A stretch of 64,000 bases of DNA from Tipula vernalis (lineage: Eukaryota; Arthropoda; Insecta; Diptera; Tipulidae), in the NCBI GenBank assembly GCA_958295665.1, contig OY282558.1:348545034-348609033 (forward strand), given 5' to 3'. The notes beneath the pieces were generated by a model. It did no database searches and had not been told where the DNA came from. It was given only the letters and a program-made list of their open reading frames with translations. Shown one piece after another: positions 45,078 to 56,600 of the stretch; the stretch's first letter is position 1, and every line of letters starts with the position of its first letter. The translations under genes and the position numbers were made by a program.

Positions 45078-46928
45078 AATTTATTTCAGTTTATACTAAA
45101 TAGTCCATCTAATTTCATTGAAACAAATAAATTGAACGTTCTATGACGAGTTTATTTTTAGAAAAAAGTAAATTTGCAGTTTTAAAAAATTATCAATATT
45201 AAAGTTTAAATTTGCAAAATTAAGTTTGATACCTCGATTTAAACCTCTATTATCCGTGATTTATTTTTACAAAGTCGATTTTTTGACGCACTTGTTTATC
45301 CAGAATATCAATTAATTAACCTGGGTTTTTCAGTTATGTTTTTTTCGTTGAATTTTGGCAACAGTGTTGTTTTTGTGTTGTACATATACATAAATGTGGC
45401 CAAACGTGTAGGAGGTTATAACGGTTGTATTAGAGACCTTGTAGTAAAATGTATTTCCAAAAAAATTGTGTTAATCTATAGCTGTCAAATTTGTTTCTGT
45501 AATTTCATAGTTCTTTAAATATTTTGATTGAGAAGTCAACGAGAGCACCTTTCACGTTTAAAAAATTACAGGTACGATATATTTTAAGTTAAACATAAGA
45601 AAAGATAAAATAAATTGTGCGGACATTAGAATCATGTGAATTCCTTATACGCTAATTATAGTAATTAACAACGTCCAATTTTGAGCAAAATCTAATTCCA
45701 TATTTAGAATGATTAAACCTGTTATCGGGTAAGTCTGGATCCAATAGTTTTATTTAGATCGATAATTTTTCTAATTAGTTTTAAAAAAGTTTTATCTAGA
45801 GAACAGGAGCAAAATTCTGCTTGATTGGATAATTCAGTTAGGTAAAACGGGGCTTATGTAATTATTTTCAGATCACTTAACAGCCTATATCAATGGAACG
45901 TTACCTCGATGCAGGGTAATACTTCCCTGCATCAGTGAGAATTTTTTTTTTATCTGAGATTATATCCATCTCATTTTTTTGCTGTTACTTTAAAAATTTA
46001 TTAGAATTATTTTATGTAACAATAATTTTCACTAATTGTTTGATAAAGGTAATCAGGAGTATATTAGTGGTGTTTTTAGAGACACATTTCTTAGCGATAT
46101 AAGAAGTGACTGGATTCAAGTTCAGGTTCAGGAACTCAATTGGAAAATTTACCGGTAAATCAACATAATATTCACCTGATTAATTGTTTAGACAACATAA
46201 TATAGCATTCAAAGTTTGAGCAGTCAGTAGAGAGGGCACTCAGTTTACAGAATCGGTTTTTGTAAAGTGGTTTGGTTAAATGAGGGTCCCATCACCCATC
46301 ATCATAATTCAGGGTAATTTGAACGACGCTTAAATATCGAAAAATTTCAATGTTTAAACGTTGGCCAAAGAAAACTGAAATGATACAATAATTCCTTTTT
46401 GGAATTACGAGAAGCGCTGGCCGAAAATATTTTCCCAAAACCATCGTTTTTCAAAGAATTTCACGGAGCCTCAAAGCGAAACATCAATTTGATTTCAATT
46501 TATCTAAAGACAGCAGCTAACTTTGTATAAAATACAATATATTTATAACTTTGTATAACCTTTTTAATTTTGGTTAATTTAACAAACATTTTTTGTATTC
46601 AATGTACGTAACCTGCTGCCTTAACGTTGTAACTTCGTTGTAATTGGCACCATGCCAGCCTGTAGAACTCGGGTTTAGTTATCGGGATTCAAACCCGGCG
46701 GTCCTCAATCTAGAGGCCGAATAAAGCAGAATAAACGGTGAATTATTGTTTGCTTCAAGAATGCATAGAACACAATCAATTGATTTTATGTAGGAATTTA
46801 GACGTACTATTTTGATTTAAATTAGAAACAAAAGTTCAGAGTGTTTTAGAATAATTTCCATAGATTTGTGGTTAACATTATTGACAGTGTATGGAGTAAG
46901 TGCTTCATTTACAAAGAATAGATTAGTT
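45078..46928. other. AT-rich spacer without recognised gene
   Basis: No coding motif found. A B-box-like word (GGGTTTGAATCCC on the minus strand, near 46690) stands without a matching A box. Confidence 0.45.
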
Positions 46929-47263
46929 TCATTTATAAAAATAAATCCAAAAATATTTCATTCTGGTTTGGAACCCTATTGACCTGAACAAGTCCAAGCA
47001 ATAAAACAGAATCAACACATCACGTTTCTGCATCCGTGTTATGTTATATGAAAAGATACAATTAACATCCTCGTCGACCGGTAATTTTCGTCTCCGAGCA
47101 AACGAAAAGTTGTATTCTCCAATTTCGTAAATATCAAATCGTTGAGCTGGGTATCCCCCAGTACGCCGGTTCCTTGGAATGAGTATTTCCTCTTCTGTCG
47201 CAGAATCCAATTGATTATGACCTCATCATTTTCTTTTCCTACTTTTACTTCATTGCGATACAA
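46929..47263 (-). pseudogene. PIF/Harbinger transposase fragment
   Basis: The minus-strand frame at 47263-47039 reads VLGDTQLNDLIFTKLENTTF and then RLLGDENYRSTRMLIVSF, resembling the Harbinger block SR.F..S.....E... followed by LLGD.GY....++ . Only about 70 residues. The overlapping frame is a shadow. Confidence 0.5.
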
Positions 47264-48415
47264 CTTTCTTGCAGTTTTTCATGCCATTCCCGGTATTTAT
47301 TATTTCAACACACGTTCAGATGCTACAAGTATTAACATTCCATTATAAAGAACCAATTGTCGTATTAAAAGTTGAAAAGTTATTCCAAGGTAAGTGCAAA
47401 TTTATACATTTTATGAAACAATTTATGAAAAGTTGTGTGTTCGTGCATTGTATCGAAAAGTATGCGTGTGAAAGTTTGTTTAACTATTAACTAAAAAAAT
47501 AATAATAAGTAAATTGAGTGTAGATAATTATAAAAACAATATTAATTAAATAAAATTTAATTTGTTTTATTTTTTGATATGTCAAAACCATTATGAAAAT
47601 GTGGATTTGTTTAGTAAATGATTGTGGTATACGTTAATAGTTTCACTGTAACTAAAGGTTAAGTGATAACCCATTAATTATGCGATTGTGGATTTGTCTA
47701 GATTGTCAGATTGTGGAAATAGTGCAAATATATGTAGATAGGTAGTTTTTGTATTTGATTTTCAACAAATATTATTTATTATTGAGGGTATCGTCCGATT
47801 TGTTTAGGTTTTAATTATCGATATGGTGCGATTGTAGATGTTATTATACTTCACAGTTTTACAAAAAATAAATGTTATGTGCAATATAGATCGTAGAAAT
47901 CGATTTTTCGGAAAATAAATTGTGAAGATAGTGATTGATGTTGTGAATTTGTGCTTTGTAGGTTTTGAAGTTTAACGTACAACAAATATGAGTTATACAT
48001 GATTGCTACATGATTTATATAGATTTTAATTACTGGAAGTAGGATAAAAGTTAGTAATTTTATAATAAATTTAGTTTATACGCTTTCGAATAACTCGTCT
48101 ATTTTAGGCTTGGATTGCGGAAAAATGCCGACCAAATGGCATCAAATTCAACAGTTTTGATGGAATTACCTACTGTCAAACTATCACTAATATTTCATTT
48201 ATAAGCCAGTACACATAACTATTTTGGCATAGTTTGGTTTAAGGATCCTGCTTAATTTGTTAAAACTGAGAGTGTCTCTCAAATTTTAACTGAGAGTAGC
48301 TCTCAAATTTTGACTATGTGAACTATGAGCAAACCCCTCCACGCTATTAGAGATTTGCTATGTTCCATAATAGAATGAGCTCAAGTAGAACAAAATAAGC
48401 GGTTATCTCTATGGG
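47264..48415. other. AT-rich spacer without recognised gene
   Basis: No feature beyond a short inverted AGAG repeat near 48270-48310 (CTGAGAGTGTCTCTCAAATT repeated). Confidence 0.45.
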
Positions 48416-48454
48416 ATCTGAGACTATTCGCGGATTTTTTGTTTAAAATAATTT

Positions 48455-48825
48455 ATGTAAACCAATTTGATTAAAGCAATTTACCTAAAATCAATTTATC
48501 TAAAAACAATTTAACTAAAAACAATTTACCTAAAAACAGTTTATCTAAAAACAATTCATCTAAAAACAATTCGTCTAAAGCAATTCATCTAAAACAGTTT
48601 ACCTAAGACAATTTAACTAAAACCAATTTAACTAAAAACAATTTGTCTAAGAACAATTCGTCTAAAGCAATTTAACTAAAAACAATTTATCTAAAAACAA
48701 TTTACCTAAAAACAATTTATCTAGAAACAATTCGTCTAAAAACAATTCGTCTAAAGCAATTTTATTTTCTAAAACAATTTATCTAAAACCGATTTAACTG
48801 GAAACAATTCGTTTAAAAACAACTT
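48455..48825. repeat. Left terminal 15-bp minisatellite array
   Basis: About 24 head-to-tail copies of CAATTTAACTAAAAA with variants such as CAATTCGTCTAAAG and CAGTTTATCTAAAAA. Occasional 14-bp units. Confidence 0.95.
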
Positions 48826-49260
48826 ACGCTCTGTGAATGCTCTATTCACAATTCAATGCAAACACTTTTTACCTTTTACTTTCAAGAAATAGTAAATGCA
48901 TAAAAGTAGCTTTTGCTACGATATGGTTTACTGAAAATAGTTTAGCATTTACCTCGAGGAAATCAAGCATTTGCTTCATAAAACAAGCAGCTGCTTCTAG
49001 CATATGCCGAATGTTTTGTTTTATTACCACAGTACTAAAATTCAGAAATGTTCAGAACTGCAAATAAACGTAGTAGTCTACGAAAACAACTGAATCTTGT
49101 GATTAAATCAAAATCGCGACTCGTACCACTAAATTTATTTAACGTTATTTGTAGTATATTTTTTTTTCCAAATAAATTTAAAAAAAAATTAATAATGAGT
49201 GAGAAAGAGTGCAATAAAATGGTGTTTATTAAAATGATTAGTGTTACAATAACAATATGA

Positions 49261-49713
49261 AAACAGATGTAAAAAATAAATCCGACATAAATAAAACGGG
49301 TAACAAAAAAATTATTTTAAAATCATGGGAGCAGGAATTTTCTGGATATTTTACAGACTAATGATAACCCAACATTCACAAAAATATCAGGAGGGATTTC
49401 AGCTGGATTTTCAAATGACGATGAAATACATGTAAATGCAGAAGAAAATAGTTCTGCTCAATATATTTATGTACCAAAAACAGCATCAGTTCCATGCAAT
49501 AAAAATCAATTGCCATCAAAAATTAAGCTTCCAGAAACTGAAGAAACAAGAGACCTGTCAACAAGCCAACTCCAAAGATTAGTGTTGTTGGAACAGCTTT
49601 GTCTTATAAGAATGCAAATGGAGCAGATTAGACAACAAAATTCCATTAATATTAACTGTTTTAGTTACATATATTTTTTTATTAAGTATAACACAAAAAT
49701 GAATGAATTATAA
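49261..49713 (+). pseudogene. Harbinger Myb-like partner, C-terminal part
   Basis: From about 49366 the frame reads NPTFTKISGGISAGFSNDDE and then ETRDLSTSQLQRLVLLEQLC, followed by IRMQMEQIRQQ. A coiled-coil-like Leu/Gln-rich tail after an acidic linker is usual for the Myb/SANT proteins of Harbinger elements. The Myb domain itself is not seen. The call rests partly on position beside a Harbinger transposase. Confidence 0.45.
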
Positions 49714-49731
49714 AACAAAGATTTCTATTAA

Positions 49732-52150
49732 CCCGTTTTTTACGGCTGTTCCAATTTTGGACACACAAATTTGCATCTAATTTCAAACGATCGTGTATCC
49801 CTTATCTTACAGGAATGACATCTATATTACAGTATAGCTATTTGAAAAGAATATACCACATGATTTATATTTTTGGGATTCCCCTTTTATGAAATTTAGT
49901 GTCAGTGGAATTTAGTCCGCATGGTGGTTTTTTTTATTGCTCCGAAAAATTATAAAATAATCAATTAAATAAAATATTTATTTTATTAAATTTGTGGATT
50001 AGTGAAACCTTAAAGCTACTCGAAATGATTTAGTTAAAAGTAAGTGGGAAAAGAGGTTTATTACCCCATATTTTAACCTGTGATTATTTTGTGTCCAAAA
50101 ATGGAACAACCGTATAGTAACTAATTATTTTTTCTAGATGACAAAAAAATTGTACACGTTGGCCGAAGCTGTGGCTGAAATGGAGAAATGGCAGGATGAA
50201 AATGAGGACGAACCCGAGTTGCCGGATATTGCTATTTTACCGCCTGCTGATTTTGGAGGTATAAGTGATGAAGAGTTTCTGGATGAGGATGTCCTGGACT
50301 TGAATAATATAAACGAAGAATTTCCGCATAATATTGCAGGTACGATGGAAATAATTTTGGATGAGATAGTTTTAGATGCTGATGCTATTTGGGACGAAGA
50401 TGATTTAGTCCCATTGAGTCAACTATTACCCCGTAAAACTTTACCCATATACAATAGTAAGTGAACTTTTCCTCAATCCCAAAAAATCGAATTTTTGAAA
50501 AAGCCGAAAAATATTGAATTCGAGACAACAGAACATTTAAAAAACCTGCTAGCTGAAAAATCGCCAATTGAATTATTTCACGAGTTTTTTGATAAATCCG
50601 TATACAACTTGATACTACAACAATGTAACGTATATGCTAGCCAAAACAATGTTAGCAATTTCAGCTTGACTCTTCCATATTTAAAACGCTTTTTTGGGAA
50701 TCCTATTATTTTCTGGACATCATCCTGTTCCTTAAGAACAACTATATTGGTCGGTATCTTTGGATTATGATTTTATAATTATAAGAAATGCAATACCTCG
50801 AAGTATGTTTTTTAAAATCAAATCAAACTTGCATTTAGCAGATAATAATAAAATTGATACTTCAGATAAATTTTACAAAGTGAGAACATATATGAGCATG
50901 ATATCCAGTAACTGTTCAAAATTTGGAATTTTTGCGTAAAATTTATCGATAGACGAATCAATGTGGCCATATCATGGGCGTCATAGCTGTAAAATGTTCA
51001 TTCGTGCTAAACCCATTAGATTTGATTACGAGATTTGGTGCATGACCTCTGCAAATGGGTTTTTATATAAATTTTTTCCATATGGCGGTAAAGAAAGAGG
51101 ACTAGGAGAAAATGTAGTATGTAATCTTTAGGAAATTGTCGAAAAGCCGGAGAACCATCGCGTATATTTTGATAATTTTTTCAGCTCGCATAAACTGATG
51201 GCGAGTTTGAACAATGATGGCCATTTTGCCACGGGCACTGTCCGCGATAACCGAACTGGAAAATGCCCATTGCTGGGTTTGAAAGAATTCAAAAAAAAGG
51301 AGAGAGAATTTTACCAAGGAGCTTTTGATGATTATAATCAATGGACTAAGATGGAACGATAATTCTGTTGTAACATTTCTTTCAAACTGCGATACGATCG
51401 AACCCGTTGCCCATGCTAAAAGGTTTTCGCAGAAACAAAAATGATATATTCAAATACCTTGCCCTGAAATTGTTAAAGCTTACAATAAAGGAATGGGTGG
51501 AGTCAATTTATTCGACAGATTTATTTCCCAATATCGCATCAAAATTAAAGGGAAGAAATGGTGGCCTTTATTTGTGAATTGTTTAGATGCTGCAGTTTCC
51601 AATGCCTGGTGCTTACATAAGCTGGTGTCTGAAAAGCCTATGCCGCTATTGGCATTTCGCCGAGAGGTAATTTTGGCCTTGCTATCAACTTCAACAGATA
51701 TCAACTATAATTCTGAATTAATTGGACGTATGGCGGGAACGTCATTAGATACAACTCTTAGACTATCGAATCAGCGTCAGGACATAATAAAGATAGCGAA
51801 CAGTAAGCAAAAGCGCTGCCGGGTCTGCAAAAAGAACACTACGTTTAAATGTTCCCGATGCTCAAGTTATGGTATTGACATTCCACTGCATTTGAAATGT
51901 TCACCGCAGTTTCACAGCAAAAAATAATAAGCTGTATTTACATGAATTCTGAAATTATTTACTGACAAAAAACATAAAAAAAAATAATAGTATTTTTACT
52001 GTTGTTCCATTTATGGAACATTCCATATCTCCGAAAATAGCAGCCAGATTTGGATGAAATCTGGCAATTATGTTTAGTGAATCAAAATACGTTAGAGTTT
52101 TAAAAATCGTATAAATTGCTCCACTGATTTTATGGGCGGTATGAAACGGG
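49732..52150 (+). mobile_element. piggyBac-like transposon, complete with TTAA
   Basis: 2419 bp flanked by TTAA (49728-49731 and 52151-52154). Ends CCCGTTTTTTACGGCTG and (complement) CCCGTTTCATACCGCCC are related inverted repeats. The size, CCC start and TTAA duplication are those of piggyBac elements. It carries one transposase gene with a stop and frameshifts, and it interrupts a Harbinger relic. Confidence 0.93.
50138..51927 (+). pseudogene. piggyBac transposase, mutated
   Basis: The start (50138) follows TTTCTAG, a possible splice acceptor. An acidic N-terminus leads to a TGA at 50462-50464 in the same frame as the following PIELFHEFFDKSVYNLILQQ (50555-50615), so one nonsense change. A frameshift near 50700 moves to the frame with LYWSVSLDYDFIIIRNAMP and SIDESMWPYHGRHSCK (first Asp, 50952-50954), then VYFDNFFSSHKLMASL (second Asp, 51171-51173). 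The last frame starts MGGVNLFDRFISQYRIKIKG (third Asp, 51514-51516), with KKWWPLFVNCLDAAVSNAW, and ends with a Cys-rich zinc-binding region (RCRVC, FKCSRC, LHLKC, QFH). All three catalytic Asp and the C-terminal zinc domain fit DDE_Tnp_1_7 transposases, which insert at TTAA. Not translatable as it stands. Confidence 0.9.
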
Positions 52151-52154
52151 TTAA

Positions 52155-53010
52155 TTATATAATTAATATTTTTTTCTTCGACTTCATCATTTATAATTTC
52201 ATCAAAATCGTTAGCGTCATCCAAATATTTTGCAATGTTACGCAAAATGAAGCAACAAAAAATTATTCTTGGTGCATTATGAAATGAAACTTGAACTTTA
52301 TAGTGTAAGATCGGAAACGCTCAATTATTACTATTTATTTTGTAAATAATCGATTGAATCCTATTTCACCGGCATCGCTTGAATTTTTAAATGAAACCAA
52401 TAACAATTTACTAATACCGTATCCCTCATCGCCAAGTAAAACAGCATTAGTGGTAATACTATTCATAAAAACGAATAATGATAAATTTCGTAAAATTCTA
52501 CTGTCCTGAACGGAACCTGGCCATTGAACATCGACGCTGGTAAAATTTTCAGTGGCATGTCGCTTCAATATTTAAAGTGGCGTTGCCTTTTCTATTAATA
52601 TATTCATCGCCGAATTGGCCAGGTTTATTAATTTTAACGTATGTACAATCAATAATACTGATTGCATATCGAAATTTAAATTTGGTTAACCACAACTCTT
52701 TTGCCTCCTTTGATTTCCCTTACCGTTTTAGGAAACTTTATCCATTCGTTCGATTTTTTAAAAATATTATTTGTAACTTGTTTAATAATACGACAAACTG
52801 TACTGTGATGCACCTACGTCTTCACCAACACCATTTTGAAAGCTAGGGTCAGACACATAACGAAGAAAAATTCATATTTTGTTATCAGGGCTAACTGCAC
52901 CACCTCTGTTTTCAGACAAAACACCAATAAAATAATCAGCTAACCACTTTGTATTTTTTTAAATTTGTATGTTCTTTATAAATTTTTTGTTGGGTTAATA
53001 TCATTAACGC
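52155..53010 (-). pseudogene. PIF/Harbinger transposase relic
   Basis: On the minus strand, several frames give, in order: SFQNGVGEDVGAS and TVCRIIKQVTNNIFKKSNEW (helix-turn-helix, 52860-52760), IDCTYVKI with the first Asp (about 52655), GNATLNIEATCH, then VQWPGSVQDSRILRNLSLF with the second Asp (about 52510) and VLLGDEGYGISKLLL (about 52420), and finally LRNIAKYLDDANDFDEI (52245-52200). This is the block order of DDE_Tnp_4. The frame downstream of 52150 belongs to piggyBac DNA. Confidence 0.85.
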
Positions 53011-53427
53011 AGCCATAAGCCACTAAACTGATTTCAAGCTGCAAAATAGCAGAATGAAATATTTCTAGTGTTTACTTCCAAATTTTAGCAAATGCTAGTG
53101 TTTATACATATCAAATAAAACAGAAGCTTGAACAATTTTCCAAATTCTAGCAAATGCTAATGTATTACGAAAAGATACAAGCAGAAGCGATTGCTTAGAC
53201 TTTATACATATATAAACCATAGCATTTGCCTGAAATTTCAAGAAAACAGCAAATGCTAGTTTTTATTCATTCGGCACATTGAACTAAAATTTTTGCTCGT
53301 TATGTTGGAAATTCATACAAACCTGTAAGTGAAAGATAAAATAATTATGAATGCTCTGTTAATTAACATCAATTTTTCTAACAACCATTCAACTCGTCCA
53401 AATTCTATAGTATACAGGTTTCTGTCA

Positions 53428-53755
53428 TTGCTGTGGTCGATTGCTAAGCTTACAATTGGATGTTATGAGTAAAACATAACCTCAAAATCGTAATTGTGTG
53501 CAATTATGCCAAAGTTATAATTATTTTTATATAAAATCAATAAAAAAAACATTAATATATAACGCGCTAAACAAAATTAAGCGGTTCTACATTCAACCAC
53601 CTAGCGTCGAAATTGTTCGCAACTGCATCTAACTGCTCATAATAGTAGCTTTGCAATCGACCACCGCAAGGCTTAAAAGCACTTATGGTTCATGTCTTTG
53701 CTAGAATAACTATAGAAAATCTAACAAAAGCATGAACCAAAAGTGCTTATAAGTG
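53428..53755. repeat. Two adjacent hairpin-forming segments
   Basis: GTGGTCGATTGC near 53432-53443 pairs with GCAATCGACCAC near 53653-53664, with flanking bases also matching (about 20 bp arms). Next to it, AGCACTTATGGTTCATG at about 53679 pairs with CATGAACCAAAAGTGCT at about 53731. Both look like small MITE relics. Confidence 0.65.
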
Positions 53756-54218
53756 AAGAGGAAACAGAAGAAGATGAAAAATTCAAATGATTCTCAAATA
53801 TGTATTTTCAGCGACAAATTTACTGTATACTCAAAAACAACCAAAATGTTTTTACAAGCCATACAGTACAAACACTTAAGATTAAGATACCAAGAAGTAC
53901 CCTTTGGTTAATATTAGTTATGTGTATGAGGCTATAAATCTGTTTTTTGTTGTTTAAATATGATATGAAAAAAACCATTACAAAAATAATTTTAGAGTAC
54001 ATCGACAATGTCTTTGGAGCTATCTGTTGCACGGCTTGCATAAACATTTTGGTTTTGGTGTACTTCTACTGTAAAAAAATTGTAAATCGTGCAAGTAATA
54101 CTATCTATTGAGGTAATATTGTAATTGTTCGTGATTCCTATTTAAAAATGTACTGAATAATTTATTTATAAATGTCCTGATAAAGCTTTATCTCAAAATT
54201 TTCGTTGAATATTATGTG

Positions 54219-54327
54219 GAGTTCGATTGGGTAAAATAAATCAATTAACTGTCAAAAAAAATTATTTACGTAATATTATTTGACATTTTTTTAACATTAG
54301 ATTGATTTGTTTGTCCCAATCGAACTC
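54219..54327. mobile_element. 109-bp hairpin MITE
   Basis: GAGTTCGATTGGG at 54219 pairs with CCCAATCGAACTC ending at 54327; the arms extend inward through AAATCAAT. It abuts the LTR-like copy that starts at 54333. Confidence 0.75.
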
Positions 54328-54332
54328 TTTAA

Positions 54333-54721
54333 TGTGACGGTGACACCTAGCGTGTATATAAAAAGGCGACACCTAGCGTGTATATAAAAAGGCGAACAAG
54401 ATCGAATTGGATTATTAGTATTTGGAACGCGATAGAGTAAACTTGTAAGATTATTAGTAGTATTTGGAAAACGACAGTGTGAAGATTAAAAAGTAATTAA
54501 AAAGTGATTTAAAAAGTGTTTTAGTGGAAATAAAAATTATAGGTGTACAGTAAAATTTGAGAATAATTTATATAAAGTGATTTTGTGAATTTTTATTAAT
54601 AAACTGTGTTGTAATAATTTTTGTGTGACATAAATAAATTCGTTGCTGATAAATTAAATTGATTTTGTATTATTCACAATCCAGCGATACGAACCTTAAT
54701 TGACAAGGCAAAAACGTAACA
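54333..54721 (+). repeat. LTR-like repeat, copy B (solo LTR)
   Basis: Begins TGTGACGGTGACACCTAGCG and ends AAAAACGTAACA. A TATA box (TATATAAAAAGG) lies near the start and AATAAA near 54631, in the order expected for promoter and polyadenylation signal of an LTR. No internal retrotransposon sequence adjoins it, so it is best read as a solo LTR. The flanks TTTAA and TTATT do not form a clean duplication. Confidence 0.72.
54337..54393 (+). promoter_or_regulatory. Tandemly duplicated TATA promoter in the LTR
   Basis: CGACACCTAGCGTGTATATA followed by AAAAGG occurs twice head to tail (unit 26 bp), giving two TATA boxes. Copies A and C have this block only once in related form. Confidence 0.75.
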
Positions 54722-55214
54722 TTATTATAAATCATGTATATAACAAAATATACAATTTTTCGCGCAATTTTTATTAGTTGCATTCCAGTACCAATACCAA
54801 CCGCTATTACCCGCTAGTAGACAAGTAGCTGTCTTTGCTAAATTATCTAGTCATAACAACTTTTGCTATTTTTTCAGGTGGATAACTGTAAAACCGACCA
54901 TTTTTTGCTTAAGAAATTTATTAATTTCAACCGTTTAGGTTATTTAATCAAAGAGAAATATTTTTATTTATAATAATCATTAAAACTGTTTAAACAAATC
55001 CACAATAAAAGTTACGTCTGTATGTATCGATTTAAAATCATAGAAAAAAAAATTTTTTTGACTAATAATATTCAAAAAATAATTTTAGGTTATGTTTTAC
55101 TATTTTGATAGCAGAGACAAAAACCTTACTACTAGCGAGAACTAGCGGTTAGTCGATTGGAAGGCCACTATCGATAAAATTTAAAGAATAGCTACGTTAG
55201 TAATTATTTATATT

Positions 55215-55405
55215 TAAAAAGTTTAGATAAATTGAGATGAATTGTTTTAGACGAATTTATCTTTATCTAAAGAATTTTTTTTAGGCAAATTGTTTTTAGG
55301 TGAATTGGTTTTAGTTAAATTGTTTTAGGTAAACTGTTTTAGACGAATTGTATTAGATGAATTCTTTTTAGACGGAATGTTTTTAAATGAATTGTTTAGA
55401 TAAAA
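55215..55405. repeat. Right terminal 15-bp minisatellite array
   Basis: About twelve units of TTTTTAGTTAAATTG-like sequence, the complement of the left array unit, for example TTTTAGACGAATTG and TTTTAGGTAAACTG. Confidence 0.93.
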
Positions 55406-55426
55406 AATCCGTTTCCCATCTGAGAC

Positions 55427-56069
55427 ACGTAACGTCTCAAATTATTGATGCATTTCCAGACGAAAATCCTGTAAATAAATAGAAATTCCCCTACTATTGA
55501 TATCATTATAATTTATATTTTATTTCAATTTGCTTTTTTTTTTTTTTTTTCAGACCATCTTCCTATGGCATATTTTTCAAAAGTTATCTACAGTTATTCA
55601 TCTCTTAACATAAAGTGGTTAATATCTGGTGGAGCAGTTTAAAACTAGAGCCAAAGGTGGTCAAAAGTCAACGCACGTACTTTTCTTATGAACATTTGAT
55701 GTGTAAAAGGGTAAAGGAGCTTATAATGGGGGTGGTAGAGGGTTGATTCGGGGGCCAATACAAAAGCTGTGCAAAAATCTGTGCAAAAATCTAACAACTT
55801 GGTAAAAAATCTATAGTTACAATTCCAAAACATGCCCAAAAATGTAAAAAAAAAAACAAAATGAATTTTTCATTAATTAATGATAATTTGTTTAAATTAA
55901 AAAAAAAAAAATCCATAACTGATTACACCATTCAATTGTACGGAAAAAATACAAAAGAAACTATATTTCATTGTTTGCCCCGAAACTTTATGAAAGTGCA
56001 TATTAGCTCAAATTAGTGCTTACATTTGGTACAAATTATTACAATTTTTGGACTATATTTACAAGCATT
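55427..56069. other. AT-rich spacer without recognised gene
   Basis: Contains a T run at 55527-55550. No coding motif. Confidence 0.45.
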
Positions 56070-56600
56070 TCTCTGGCTGAAGTTTCTGAATATAATTATA
56101 TAAAAAACATTTATCAGACGCAAACTGGAATATAATAACCATATTTGGTTTGGTGCACCGAAACACCGCCTGGGGGCACTCGACCGAGTTCAGAACAGAG
56201 CATGCATTATGATTTCAGATTTTAACATCCACTCTTGATTCTCTCTCCTACAGATGGAATATGGGAGCCTTTTGTGTGTTCTACAAATATTTCTATGGCA
56301 GATATTCGGCGCCACTTTTTGAACATATGCCTGGTCTGTCTAGTCAGACACTCACAGCAAGACTATGACATCACTTTCATAGGTACAACCAGTGCTTTCA
56401 TAGTAAATACGATTGGAGTATATGTACTACTTTCGGCTAGTCCGTACTCCTATACTCCACACTTTCATTTTGTATTCCCCTGTTCTAATAACTGTTTTAC
56501 TAATACATAATACTTTTAAAAAATATTTTAACTTATCAGCTTTTGCTTGCAATAATTATAATATTCTGGGAGATACCTGGATTTTCATAAAGCATATTTT
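56070..56600 (+). pseudogene. LINE C-terminal relic (CR1/jockey type)
   Basis: The plus strand reads HIWFGAPKHRLGALDRVQNR followed by ACIMISDF, the block after the reverse transcriptase in CR1/R1/jockey LINEs (family WGGAP...L..LDRVQ.RA.R.I). In another frame it goes on RWNMGAFCVFYKYFYGRYSA and PLFEHMPGL, matching the next block (R....L..FY+YY.G.CS.EL...+P). Later pieces are out of frame. The catalytic part upstream is missing. Confidence 0.8.

Larger units (their letters stand above)
48844..53347. mobile_element. Harbinger relic split by piggyBac
   Basis: Contains a Myb-like C-terminal frame (plus) and a transposase relic (minus), pointing towards each other with piggyBac between. TGAATGCTCT occurs on both sides (48834-48843 and 53348-53357) and may be its target duplication, but 10 bp is not the 3 bp of Harbinger, so the boundary is uncertain. 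AGCATTTGCT-like words recur near 48950-48990 and 53080-53260, as subterminal repeats. Confidence 0.6.
48425..55417. mobile_element. Large foldback element with 15-bp tandem-repeat termini and 9-bp duplication
   Basis: ATCTGAGAC stands at 48416-48424 and 55418-55426. Just inside, both ends share CGGATTTTTT in inverted orientation and then run into inverted arrays of a 15-bp unit, CAATTTAACTAAAAA and variants (left about 48455-48825, right about 55215-55405). The 9-bp duplication and tandem-repeat termini match the MULE at 25482-27024 in plan, not in sequence. Its own transposase was not found; the interior is filled by nested elements. Confidence 0.82.

Noticed and set aside
46680..46720. tRNA gene or SINE on the minus strand
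   Set aside because: Only a B-box-like word (GGGTTTGAATCCC) is present; no A box or cloverleaf could be built.
52577..52846. 89-residue plus-strand frame
   Set aside because: It is the opposite-strand shadow of the Harbinger transposase relic.
53380..54320. MULE transposase remains inside the large foldback element
   Set aside because: I looked for the MDG, TDFE and ENSVEAWH blocks in both directions and found none; only small hairpins are present.
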